Shown here in pieces: positions 57,014 through 64,000 of a stretch of DNA of 64,000 nt. The notes under the pieces are model-generated. The model was not told the DNA's origin. It ran no database searches and worked only from the letters and a program-made list of their open reading frames with translations. How positions within the stretch are numbered: position 1 is the first letter of the stretch; the number at the start of each line of letters is the position of its first letter. The translations under genes and the position numbers were made by a program. Source of the DNA: CAYSAA01 sp964428905. Its GTDB lineage: Bacteria > Atribacterota > Phoenicimicrobiia > Phoenicimicrobiales > Stramentimicrobiaceae. The stretch spans positions 1-64,000 of the forward strand of contig CAYSAA010000024.1 of assembly GCA_964428905.1 (NCBI GenBank), written 5' to 3'.

Positions 57014-57319
57014 ATGCCTATTATCAAATCAGCCATTAAAAGGGTGAAAATATCAGAAAAACAACATCAAAGGAATTCTGCTTATAAATCAAAAGTTAAA
57101 ACATTAATTAAAAAATATGATAATTCACTTGCCAGTGAAAATCTGGAAGATGCCAATCAATACTATCATCAATGTATCTCTATTTTGGACAAAGCTGCGC
57201 AAAAAGGTATTCTGGCCAAAAATACTGTTGCCAGAAAGAAGTCTTTGTTATCAAAGAAACTTCTGCTTCTCAGCCAAAACAAGCAGGCAAAAAATACCAA
57301 GAGTGATGAAAAGAAATAA
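57014..57319 (+). CDS. rpsT: 30S ribosomal protein S20
   Basis: A 101-residue helical 16S rRNA-binding protein. The start MPIIKSAIKRVKISEKQHQR and the later KAAQKGILAKNTVARKKSLL are typical S20 sequence. I chose ATG 57014 with AAAGGA 7 nt upstream; the frame further back lies across the promoter. It is somewhat longer than E. coli S20 because of a Lys/Asn-rich C-terminal tail. It is the only + strand gene in the right two thirds of the window and is divergent from murJ and convergent with holA. Confidence 0.94.
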   Translation: MPIIKSAIKRVKISEKQHQRNSAYKSKVKTLIKKYDNSLASENLEDANQYYHQCISILDKAAQKGILAKNTVARKKSLLSKKLLLLSQNKQAKNTKSDEKK

Positions 57320-57332
57320 AGAAAACCGTGTG

Positions 57333-58349
57333 TTACCCTGTTATTTTTATTACTAATTGTTCCAACACGATAACAGGATCAAAATATCCTGTTTTTAATT
57401 TTATTTCGGCCTCGAGTAAATATCGAAAAGCACTTTTCAATTCATCTAAATGATACTTTTGCGACTGATTAATTAATTTATTTATAACAAAAGAAGGGAG
57501 ATGTAATTCTCCCTTTATTATTTTTTGATCATTGTGATATCGCTTTGCTTGTAAAATTAACTTAATCTGACGGCTTATCATAGCCAATAATGGCAGCACA
57601 TGATATTCACTTTCTTCTAATTTTTTAAGCAGACTCAAGGCTAACTGTGTTTTTTTTTCACCTATTGCATCTACAAAATCAAAGATATTACCGGCTACCG
57701 CACCATAAAAATTATTGATCACATCCTCTTTGTTTATCCTGGAGGAATCCTCACCTAAATAACAGAATAATTTTTCTATTTCATTATTTATCTGCCCCAA
57801 ATTATTATCAGTTAATCTTTGAAGATAATAGATTGCCTCAGGGGACATTTCTTTGTTATTCTCTCTACATTTCAGGTTAACCCATTGTTTAGTCTGAAAT
57901 AATTTCGGTTTTTGGAAAGAAACAATGACTCCATATTGCTTAATTTTATTTAAAGATATATTCGTGGGGATCTGTTTATTAAGACTAAATAAAAGAACAA
58001 TTAAATTATCGTCCTTATAGGAAAGGTCGTTTATAAGAGAGTCCATTTTATAAGCTGAAGAAGTCTTTATTTTATCTACCTGTTTGACAATGATACATTG
58101 TTTTTCAGCGCCAAGTGGTAATGTGTTCAGGGAATTGGCCAAACGGCTAAAATCAATACTTTCTCCATAAAAGGTTTCGTAATTTACATAGCAATTATCT
58201 TTCTGAAAGCGGTCTTTAAAATCACCAAGGATAATATTTTGAAGATAACTTTCTTCCCCGAACATCAGATAGATGGGTTGAAGTGGTTTGTTCTCGGCTA
58301 TTAATTTCTGCAACTGAAAAAAATCAAGTGTCACATATTTTGTGGTCAT
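57333..58349 (-). CDS. holA: DNA polymerase III subunit delta
   Basis: A 338-residue clamp-loader wrench subunit. The N-terminus has LQPIYLMFGEESYLQNIILG, the family start. The middle has KCRENNKEMSPEAIYYLQRL then NNLGQINNEIEKLFCYLG, and FDFVDAIGEKKTQLALSLLK marks domain III. There is no P-loop of the active ATPase type, normal for delta. It follows comEC by 10 bp, the usual comEC-holA order; its 3' end overlaps the terminator of rpsT. Confidence 0.9.
   Translation of the reverse strand: MTTKYVTLDFFQLQKLIAENKPLQPIYLMFGEESYLQNIILGDFKDRFQKDNCYVNYETFYGESIDFSRLANSLNTLPLGAEKQCIIVKQVDKIKTSSAYKMDSLINDLSYKDDNLIVLLFSLNKQIPTNISLNKIKQYGVIVSFQKPKLFQTKQWVNLKCRENNKEMSPEAIYYLQRLTDNNLGQINNEIEKLFCYLGEDSSRINKEDVINNFYGAVAGNIFDFVDAIGEKKTQLALSLLKKLEESEYHVLPLLAMISRQIKLILQAKRYHNDQKIIKGELHLPSFVINKLINQSQKYHLDELKSAFRYLLEAEIKLKTGYFDPVIVLEQLVIKITG
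57372..57396 (+). terminator. Rho-independent terminator of rpsT inside the holA 3' end
   Basis: AACAGGAT (57372-57379), loop CAAAAT and ATCCTGTT (57386-57393) are followed by TTTAATTTT on the + strand. It lies 52 nt after the rpsT stop but within codons of the oppositely oriented holA. Confidence 0.8.
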
Positions 58350-58359
58350 ATTATTTTAT

Positions 58360-60759
58360 TCACCTTAAAGTACTTATATAATATTGTTTCCCATCACTCT
58401 TAACAAGAACAGTACCATTCAGGTCAGTCCGATAAACTGTCTGACATCCATCTTCTAATCTTTCTATTACCTCATGATGGGGATGTCCAAAATGGTTAGG
58501 TCCTACAGAAATCACAGCTACCTCAGGTTGGACCCTTTTAATAAATGATTCGCTGGTAGAACTATCACTTCCATGATGTGCAACCTTCAATATATCACTT
58601 TTTAACAAATCATTCCAGGGCAATAACTTTATTTCGGTAGCTTCTTCAATATCACCAGTAAACAGAAAATTTGTTTTTTTATAGTGTAATTTTAGCACAA
58701 GCGAGTGATTATTAAAATCATTTTCATAACCATCAACAATAGGTTGGTCAGGATTGAGAACATAAAACTCAAGATCGGGACTTAGCCGGATGATATCCCC
58801 TGCTCTTGTCTGGTAATAAGTAATGTTCTCATCTTTCTGGATTAAGGAACGAAAATTAATATATGTCTCATTTTGATTTGCTATTCCACTATCAATTACC
58901 AGATTTACCTTCATTTCCTCTAAAACAGGTAGCAATCCTTCCAGGTGATCCAGATCCGGATGTGTTAAAAATATCAAATCAACCTGGTTGATTCCCTGCC
59001 TTCTCAGATAGGGAATCAGTGTATTTAAACCAACGTCAAAATCATTAAAAGGTGTGCCACCACCGTCAATTAGAATATTTTTTTTGTTGGGAGTTTGTAT
59101 TAAAATACAATCACCCTGCCCTACATTGATAAAATGAACGGCCAGTAAGGATGAAGGGGAGATAATAGAAATAAATAAAAAAATAAAAATCAATACACTT
59201 ATAATCCAGAATTTCTTCTTTTTTTCCCATAGATTATATTGAGACCAAAAGTGTAATACATAGAAAAAGATAAGAATAATTAGATAATAAAGCACTATCA
59301 GGTATATTTCTGGTTGAGCAATATATTGATAGGCATAAGGTAAGGAAGATAACTTCTGACCTGTCAAAACTAATAATGAAACAAAAGCTATATTTAATGA
59401 TGCCAGCAATGTCGCCACCGGCAGGAGTAGAAATGATAGTAAAATTGAAATCAACGCTAAAATAAGGATAATTCCAATCAATGGTACAATCAAAATATTA
59501 GATAAGATACCAATCAAGGATACTTTATAAAAAAAATAAGCAGATAAAGGGGCCATTCCCAACCAGGCAGACAGGGAAACGGATAAAGATGTATTTAAAT
59601 GGGATGGCAGAAAAGTTAGTCTTTCCTCCAGGATAGGAACAAGGAAGATGATGAAGAAGGTAACCACAAACGAAAGTAAAAACCCGGCATCAAAGAGATA
59701 TAATGGTTGCCACAATAAAATAATCAGAGCTGCCAGATAAAGATTATTATAAAGGTGATAAGGCCGATTAAAGCATCTGGCAGCAAGAACAATAGCAAAC
59801 ATCAAAGTAGCCCTGCTTACTGATGGACGAAAACCGGTCATAGCGGCATATCCTGACAGGATAAGAATAATGATAATATATCTGAATACATTATTCCTGC
59901 CACCGGCTGGTAATAAAGAAAGAGCAAAAAACAAGGCCATGGCTAAAATACCCACATGTAAACCGGAAATAGCCAGGATATGCATAACGCCGGCATCCTG
60001 AAAAAAATTCAGCCATTCACCGGATATCTCTGTCCTATCACCGGTTATGATTGCCTTAATTAGTCCTCTTTCAGGAAGTGGATATATTTGTTCAATTTTC
60101 TGATTTATTCTGTGTTTGATTTCCCGGAGAAGGGAAAATGTAGTTATGCTATTCTCATAACCTACAATTTCTACCTGTTCAGTTTCGATACTATCGGTCA
60201 AAAAAATCCTTTGCCTTGCCAGATAACTACGATAATTAAATTCCCCAAAATTACCCGGTAAACTTGGTTTTTCTAAAAAAACATCTGCCTTTATCATATC
60301 ACCATCTTGAAGAAGCAGATTATCACCATATATTTTCAACAGTACATATCCTCTAGTCTGGTAACGATTACCCTGATATTGAAAGAAATGTGTATTTAGC
60401 AGAATTTCCTGATAGGTGTTTTCCTGTTTTATTTCTGCTTGATAGACGCTGCCAAAAAGAAACCCCTGTTCACCTGCAAAACGATAAATATTCTGGGAAC
60501 CATGGGGCTGGATTTGGTAGGATGAATTAAACATACCAATCATTACAAAAAATAAAAGAAGAAGACTACTATTTATATTCCAGTTCTTCTGATAGGAAAG
60601 AAAAATAAGCAGGAAAATCGCTAAACAAAACAAAAATAAGCATTTGTAGTCAAAATATCTGAAAGTATTTTGGAATAAGATCCCAGCAATGTAGCATAAT
60701 AATACTGAAAGTAGGGGTTTCTTTAAATAGGATAACGGGTAAACCTGATTAATAGACAG
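58360..60759 (-). CDS. comEC: DNA internalization/competence protein ComEC/Rec2
   Basis: A polytopic inner-membrane channel protein for uptake of single-stranded DNA in natural transformation. The competence domain (ITGDRTEISGEWLNFFQDAG, then VMHILAISGLHVGILAMALF) and a C-terminal metallo-beta-lactamase-like domain (FLTHPDLDHLEGLLPVLEEM, VAHHGSDSSTSESF) are intact. The first conventional start in frame (TTG 60633) would delete the first membrane helix, which is encoded upstream without a stop (LKKPLLSVLLCYIAGILFQN). The only well-placed start is CTG 60759, 7 nt behind AAGGAG within comEA, giving 799 residues. I annotate that start as probable. Confidence 0.88.
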   Translation of the reverse strand: MSINQVYPLSYLKKPLLSVLLCYIAGILFQNTFRYFDYKCLFLFCLAIFLLIFLSYQKNWNINSSLLLLFFVMIGMFNSSYQIQPHGSQNIYRFAGEQGFLFGSVYQAEIKQENTYQEILLNTHFFQYQGNRYQTRGYVLLKIYGDNLLLQDGDMIKADVFLEKPSLPGNFGEFNYRSYLARQRIFLTDSIETEQVEIVGYENSITTFSLLREIKHRINQKIEQIYPLPERGLIKAIITGDRTEISGEWLNFFQDAGVMHILAISGLHVGILAMALFFALSLLPAGGRNNVFRYIIIILILSGYAAMTGFRPSVSRATLMFAIVLAARCFNRPYHLYNNLYLAALIILLWQPLYLFDAGFLLSFVVTFFIIFLVPILEERLTFLPSHLNTSLSVSLSAWLGMAPLSAYFFYKVSLIGILSNILIVPLIGIILILALISILLSFLLLPVATLLASLNIAFVSLLVLTGQKLSSLPYAYQYIAQPEIYLIVLYYLIILIFFYVLHFWSQYNLWEKKKKFWIISVLIFIFLFISIISPSSLLAVHFINVGQGDCILIQTPNKKNILIDGGGTPFNDFDVGLNTLIPYLRRQGINQVDLIFLTHPDLDHLEGLLPVLEEMKVNLVIDSGIANQNETYINFRSLIQKDENITYYQTRAGDIIRLSPDLEFYVLNPDQPIVDGYENDFNNHSLVLKLHYKKTNFLFTGDIEEATEIKLLPWNDLLKSDILKVAHHGSDSSTSESFIKRVQPEVAVISVGPNHFGHPHHEVIERLEDGCQTVYRTDLNGTVLVKSDGKQYYISTLR

Positions 60760-61378
60760 TGATGTACTCCTTAATACTATCGAATTTCTTTTCTCCTATC
60801 CCGGGGATATTCATAACCTCTTCCATATTACGGAACATGCCATTACTTTTGCGATATTCTAAAATACGATCGGCAAGAACCGGACCGATACCCGGCAGTG
60901 CCTCCAATTGCAGGGAGTTTGCAGCATTAAGATTCAACAGACTGCTATTCGTGGAATTAGTCCGTTGCTGTTCAGCTTCATATGATCCAACTGTTCTGAA
61001 AAGCATATCTTCATTATTTTCGGAAATCATTGGAATAATGATTTTTTGTCCGTCATAAAGGTGTGCAGCCAGGTTTACAGCATCAAGATTTGCCATTTCA
61101 GTCTCTCCACCAGCCATCTTCACTGCATCAATAATGCGTTTTCCTTTATTCAGCTGATATACACCAGGCTGATGAACTGCTCCCGCAATGTGTATGATGC
61201 AAATTTCCTCTTCAACAGTCCCTTCTGTTACTGGGGTAACTATTTTAATTTCTTCGGTAGATGGGATAATAGTTACGCTATCTTTTCCCTTACTATATAA
61301 TTTCCAACCAAAGGTTGCCAAAATTACTGAACTAATGACCAAAAAAACAATTTTTTCCTGTCTGGAAAAATTAAACAT
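60749..61378 (-). CDS. comEA: Competence DNA-binding protein ComEA
   Basis: A 209-residue membrane-anchored DNA receptor for transformation. An N-terminal transmembrane helix (IVFLVISSVILATFGWKLYS) is followed by a SLBB domain (CIIHIAGAVHQPGVYQLNKG). A Gln/Asn/Thr/Ser spacer leads to a helix-hairpin-helix pair (LNLNAANSLQLEALPGIGPV and FRNMEEVMNIPGIGEKKFDS) that grips double-stranded DNA. It overlaps the inferred start of comEC by 11 nt, so the two are coupled. It lies 47 bp after folC. Confidence 0.92.
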   Translation of the reverse strand: MFNFSRQEKIVFLVISSVILATFGWKLYSKGKDSVTIIPSTEEIKIVTPVTEGTVEEEICIIHIAGAVHQPGVYQLNKGKRIIDAVKMAGGETEMANLDAVNLAAHLYDGQKIIIPMISENNEDMLFRTVGSYEAEQQRTNSTNSSLLNLNAANSLQLEALPGIGPVLADRILEYRKSNGMFRNMEEVMNIPGIGEKKFDSIKEYITVY

Positions 61379-61425
61379 GATTGATTACCTTCTTTCCTAT
61401 TCTTCTCATTCCTGACAACATGTAT

Positions 61426-62742
61426 TTATTGATTATTTTTATTTTTAAGAAAATATGCCTTTGCTTCACCAACGGTATACAGGGAGCCTGTAACACAGAT
61501 AACATCATCTTCTTGAGCTATCTTTAGAGAGGTCTGAATAGCAGAATCTACAGTGGGTTTCTCTATGATTTTTTCACGAGCGAGATAACGGGCCACTTCC
61601 CTTGCCAGTATATGTGTAGGGGTTGCGCGGGGATTATTAGCCATGGTCAGAATTACCTGGTCCACAAAAGGAACAATATTTTTTATGATACCAGGAAAAT
61701 CCTTGTCACTAAAAATGCCTATAATAGCAATAATTCGCTTAGCTGGAATAAATTTTTTTAAATTTTTGGTAAATTGAGTAACTCCGTTAGGATTATGTGC
61801 ACCGTCTAAAATAACCATAGGTTTGTCTTGAACAATTTCAAAACGACCCGGCCAGCGAGTATTTTTTAACCCATCAGTAATATTATTTTCACGAATCGGA
61901 TAGCCTTTATTGTTGATTAGCTCTGCCACGCCAATCGACAGAGAAGCGTTTTCTATCTGATATTCCCCTACCAGGGGTATGTATAAATCATTAAAGTTAT
62001 TATATATTCCTGAATAATGAAAATAATTTCCCTGCAAATCAGACTGGATCAAAATAGGTTTAATCTCCTGCCCAACGGAATACAATGCAGCCTGTCTTTC
62101 ATCGGCTATCGTCTTAATTACCTCATGTACTTCGGGAAACTGTTGGGCATTCACTACAAATATTTTATTCTTAATGATTGCACCTTTTTCCCGAGCAATT
62201 TCAGTTAAGGTATTCCCCAAACGATCCATATGGTCATAGTCAATATGACTGATAACCGAAACAAGTGGTTGAGATACATTGGTTGCATCAAGCCGGCCAC
62301 CTAAACCAACTTCCATAATGGAAAAATCAACATCATTTTCAAAAAAATAAAGAAAAGCCATTGTAGTGATGACTTCAAAAAAAGTAGGATGTTGATACCC
62401 TTCCGTTGTTGCTACCTGGTTTATGGCTGGTTTTATCCTTTCCAGCAAGTTACAGACATCTTCTTTAGAAATAAATTCCCCATTTATTCTCATTCTCTCC
62501 TGAAAATGTACCAAGTGTGGAGAAGTATATAAACCAACCTTAAATCGGGCAGATTTCAATATTGATGAAAGAATGGCAGCAGTCGAACCCTTCCCGTTGG
62601 TACCGGCAATATGAATTACCTTGGTCTTAAGATGGGGATTATCAAAAAGGGACAATAGGTAAGTAATATTCTTGAGCCCGAGCTTGATTCCGTATTTGTT
62701 TAAACCGTAAATGTACTCGATTGCCTTGTTATAGCTGTTCAT
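61426..62742 (-). CDS. folC: Folylpolyglutamate synthase/dihydrofolate synthase
   Basis: A 438-residue Mur-ligase-fold enzyme that adds glutamate to folates and/or to dihydropteroate. Motifs are VIHIAGTNGKGSTAAILSSI (P-loop), YTSPHLVHFQERMRINGEFI, TFFEVITTMAFLYFFENDVD and MEVGLGGRLDATNV. ILDGAHNPNGVTQFTKNLKK marks the C-terminal domain. Whether both activities are present cannot be told from sequence. It overlaps the valS stop by 4 nt, the usual valS-folC order. Confidence 0.94.
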   Translation of the reverse strand: MNSYNKAIEYIYGLNKYGIKLGLKNITYLLSLFDNPHLKTKVIHIAGTNGKGSTAAILSSILKSARFKVGLYTSPHLVHFQERMRINGEFISKEDVCNLLERIKPAINQVATTEGYQHPTFFEVITTMAFLYFFENDVDFSIMEVGLGGRLDATNVSQPLVSVISHIDYDHMDRLGNTLTEIAREKGAIIKNKIFVVNAQQFPEVHEVIKTIADERQAALYSVGQEIKPILIQSDLQGNYFHYSGIYNNFNDLYIPLVGEYQIENASLSIGVAELINNKGYPIRENNITDGLKNTRWPGRFEIVQDKPMVILDGAHNPNGVTQFTKNLKKFIPAKRIIAIIGIFSDKDFPGIIKNIVPFVDQVILTMANNPRATPTHILAREVARYLAREKIIEKPTVDSAIQTSLKIAQEDDVICVTGSLYTVGEAKAYFLKNKNNQ

Positions 62743-64000
62743 TGTGATTTAAGTGCTTTCAGATTTTTTTGTATTAGATTGAGTATATCCGTTAATTCTT
62801 TAGTCTTCTCTTTTTCTTTCTTTATAATGTTTTCAGGTGCTTTTTGAATAAAATCAGAATTGTTTAATTTTTTATTAGTGACAATCATTTCTTTTTCAAT
62901 CTTCTGTAATTTTCTTTCTAATCGCTGAACTTCTGCCTCTAAATCAATGACGCCTTTTAAGGGGACAAAGATTTCTAAGTCTTCTAAAACACCCGTAGCT
63001 GAGTATTCCGGTTTTTCCAGTAAACTTCCAATCTTAAAAGATTGAACATGGGCAAGATTTTTAATATATGATAAATGTTCTCTTACTAATTTCTCCTTTT
63101 TGCCATCCACAACCCTGATATAGACATCAATTCCCTTGGTCAGCGGTATATTCATTTCTGCTTTTATATTACGAATTGTTTTGATAACTTCCTGAATAGT
63201 ACCCACCTTTTCTTTTACATTTCTTTTCCTTCTTTCCTTTTTATATTCAGGCCACCTTGAAATTGAAATACTTAAGCCCTGGTGAGGAATCTTCTGCCAT
63301 ATCTCTTCAGTAATAAAAGGCATAAAGGGATGTAGCAAACGAAGAATATTATCCAGCACAAACCACAGGACATATTGAGCTGTCTTTTTTTTAACGGTGC
63401 TCTCTTTTTGATACAGTGTTTCCTTCGCTAACTCTACATACCAATCACAGAAATAGTTCCAGCTAAACTCATAAACAGTCATAGCAGCATCACTGAATTT
63501 GTAATGAACCAAATTATCTGTCACTTCCTTGATAGTTTGATTTAACTGACCCAAAATCCATTGATCAAAGAGGGTAAAATTTAATTCCTCTACCTTTATT
63601 TCCTCCGGGTCAAAATCATTCAGATGGGTCAATGAAAAGCGAGCTACATTCCATATCTTATTCGTAAAATTTCGAAATGTTTCAATTTTTTCCCTGGATA
63701 GGCGAATATAATTTGCCTGAATGGTTAAGGAAGCCAAAGTCATCCGTAGTGCATCGGCGCCATATTGGTCAATCATCAATAAAGGGTCTATGACATTCCC
63801 TTTTGATTTGCTCATTTTTTTCCCCTCAATATCTTTAATCAAAGGGTTAATAAAAACTTTTTCAAAAGGGATATCTCCCTTGAATTTAAGCCCCATCATC
63901 ATCATCCGGGCAACCCAGAAGAAAATAATATCAAATCCTGTAATCAATAATGATGTCGGATAATAATCCTCTAAATCAGGGGTTTTTCCCGGCCATCCTA
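62739..64000 (-). CDS. valS: Valine-tRNA ligase, C-terminal half (runs off the right edge)
   Basis: The frame is open to the right edge, and its first visible residues are GWPGKTPDLEDYYPTSLLIT, then GFDIIFFWVARMMMMG, a class Ia synthetase block. The KMSKS loop is intact (DIEGKKMSKSKGNVIDPLLM). An anticodon-binding helical domain follows (NKIWNVARFSLTHLNDF), and the C-terminal coiled coil typical of ValRS closes the protein (LEAEVQRLERKLQKIEKEMI). The N-terminal HIGH motif and editing domain lie outside the window. It is upstream of folC and overlaps it by 4 nt. Confidence 0.96.
   Translation of the reverse strand, partial: GWPGKTPDLEDYYPTSLLITGFDIIFFWVARMMMMGLKFKGDIPFEKVFINPLIKDIEGKKMSKSKGNVIDPLLMIDQYGADALRMTLASLTIQANYIRLSREKIETFRNFTNKIWNVARFSLTHLNDFDPEEIKVEELNFTLFDQWILGQLNQTIKEVTDNLVHYKFSDAAMTVYEFSWNYFCDWYVELAKETLYQKESTVKKKTAQYVLWFVLDNILRLLHPFMPFITEEIWQKIPHQGLSISISRWPEYKKERRKRNVKEKVGTIQEVIKTIRNIKAEMNIPLTKGIDVYIRVVDGKKEKLVREHLSYIKNLAHVQSFKIGSLLEKPEYSATGVLEDLEIFVPLKGVIDLEAEVQRLERKLQKIEKEMIVTNKKLNNSDFIQKAPENIIKKEKEKTKELTDILNLIQKNLKALKSQ

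Overview
The window is AT-rich bacterial DNA (roughly 35-37% GC by eye) and falls into two very different halves. From the left edge to about 18.35 kb almost every gene is on the + strand and the content is accessory: peptide uptake and peptidase genes, stand-alone enzymes and many gene relics. From about 18.46 kb to the right edge the content is core housekeeping, nearly all on the - strand; rpsT is the only + strand gene there. Gene content suggests a low-GC anaerobic bacterium with Firmicutes-like operons (hrcA-grpE-dnaK-dnaJ with a perfect CIRCE, nusA-rnpM-infB-ylxP-rbfA-nrnA-truB-ribF-rpsO-pnp, recA-recX-rny-miaB-miaA). Both solute-binding proteins have cleavable Sec signals without a convincing lipobox. 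That hints at a periplasm, so a diderm lineage such as Atribacterota is a reasonable guess, but the sequence alone does not prove it.

Left accessory part. 1-2630: the end of a fasciclin-domain gene, a rhodanese remnant, a small Rieske protein, an FMN-binding split-barrel protein, then three decayed genes (a DUF3159-like membrane protein, an isoprenylcysteine-methyltransferase-like protein and a multiply broken Fic-domain gene). 2747-13822: a peptide-scavenging island with aminopeptidase C, an M55 D-aminopeptidase (DppA), isoaspartyl dipeptidase, a cytoplasmic-looking NlpC/P60 endopeptidase and a complete dipeptide/oligopeptide ABC importer (SBP, dppB, dppC, dppD, dppF). The combination resembles the dpp-ykf murein-peptide recycling cluster of Bacillus. 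13897-18349: an exported metallophosphoesterase, fused scraps of glycerol kinase and ribokinase, an intact PfkB sugar kinase, a 120-bp copy of part of pepC, and a nitroreductase.

Right core part, all - strand except rpsT: miaA/miaB; rny; recX/recA; thpR, a DUF4416 gene and rodZ; a BMP-type nucleoside ABC importer (two permeases, a double ATPase and the binding protein); ftsK, uppP, dut, pnp, rpsO; ribF, truB, nrnA, rbfA, ylxP, infB, rnpM, nusA; mtaB; the heat-shock operon dnaJ, dnaK, grpE, hrcA; hemW, lepA, murJ; rpsT (+); holA, comEC, comEA, folC and the 3' part of valS, which runs off the right edge. I saw no tRNA, rRNA, CRISPR array or insertion sequence.

The observations most worth following are: (1) thpR and comEC have conserved N-termini lying upstream of any ATG/GTG/TTG, each with a well-placed Shine-Dalgarno in front of an ATT or CTG codon; (2) both SBP genes carry an orphan, near-perfect Shine-Dalgarno about 107 nt upstream of the start codon; (3) a 26-bp palindrome sits at the promoter of the isoaspartyl-dipeptidase/NlpC genes; (4) a 96%-identical pepC fragment lies 14 kb from pepC and supplies the RBS region of the nitroreductase; (5) a glycerol-kinase relic is joined directly to a ribokinase relic.
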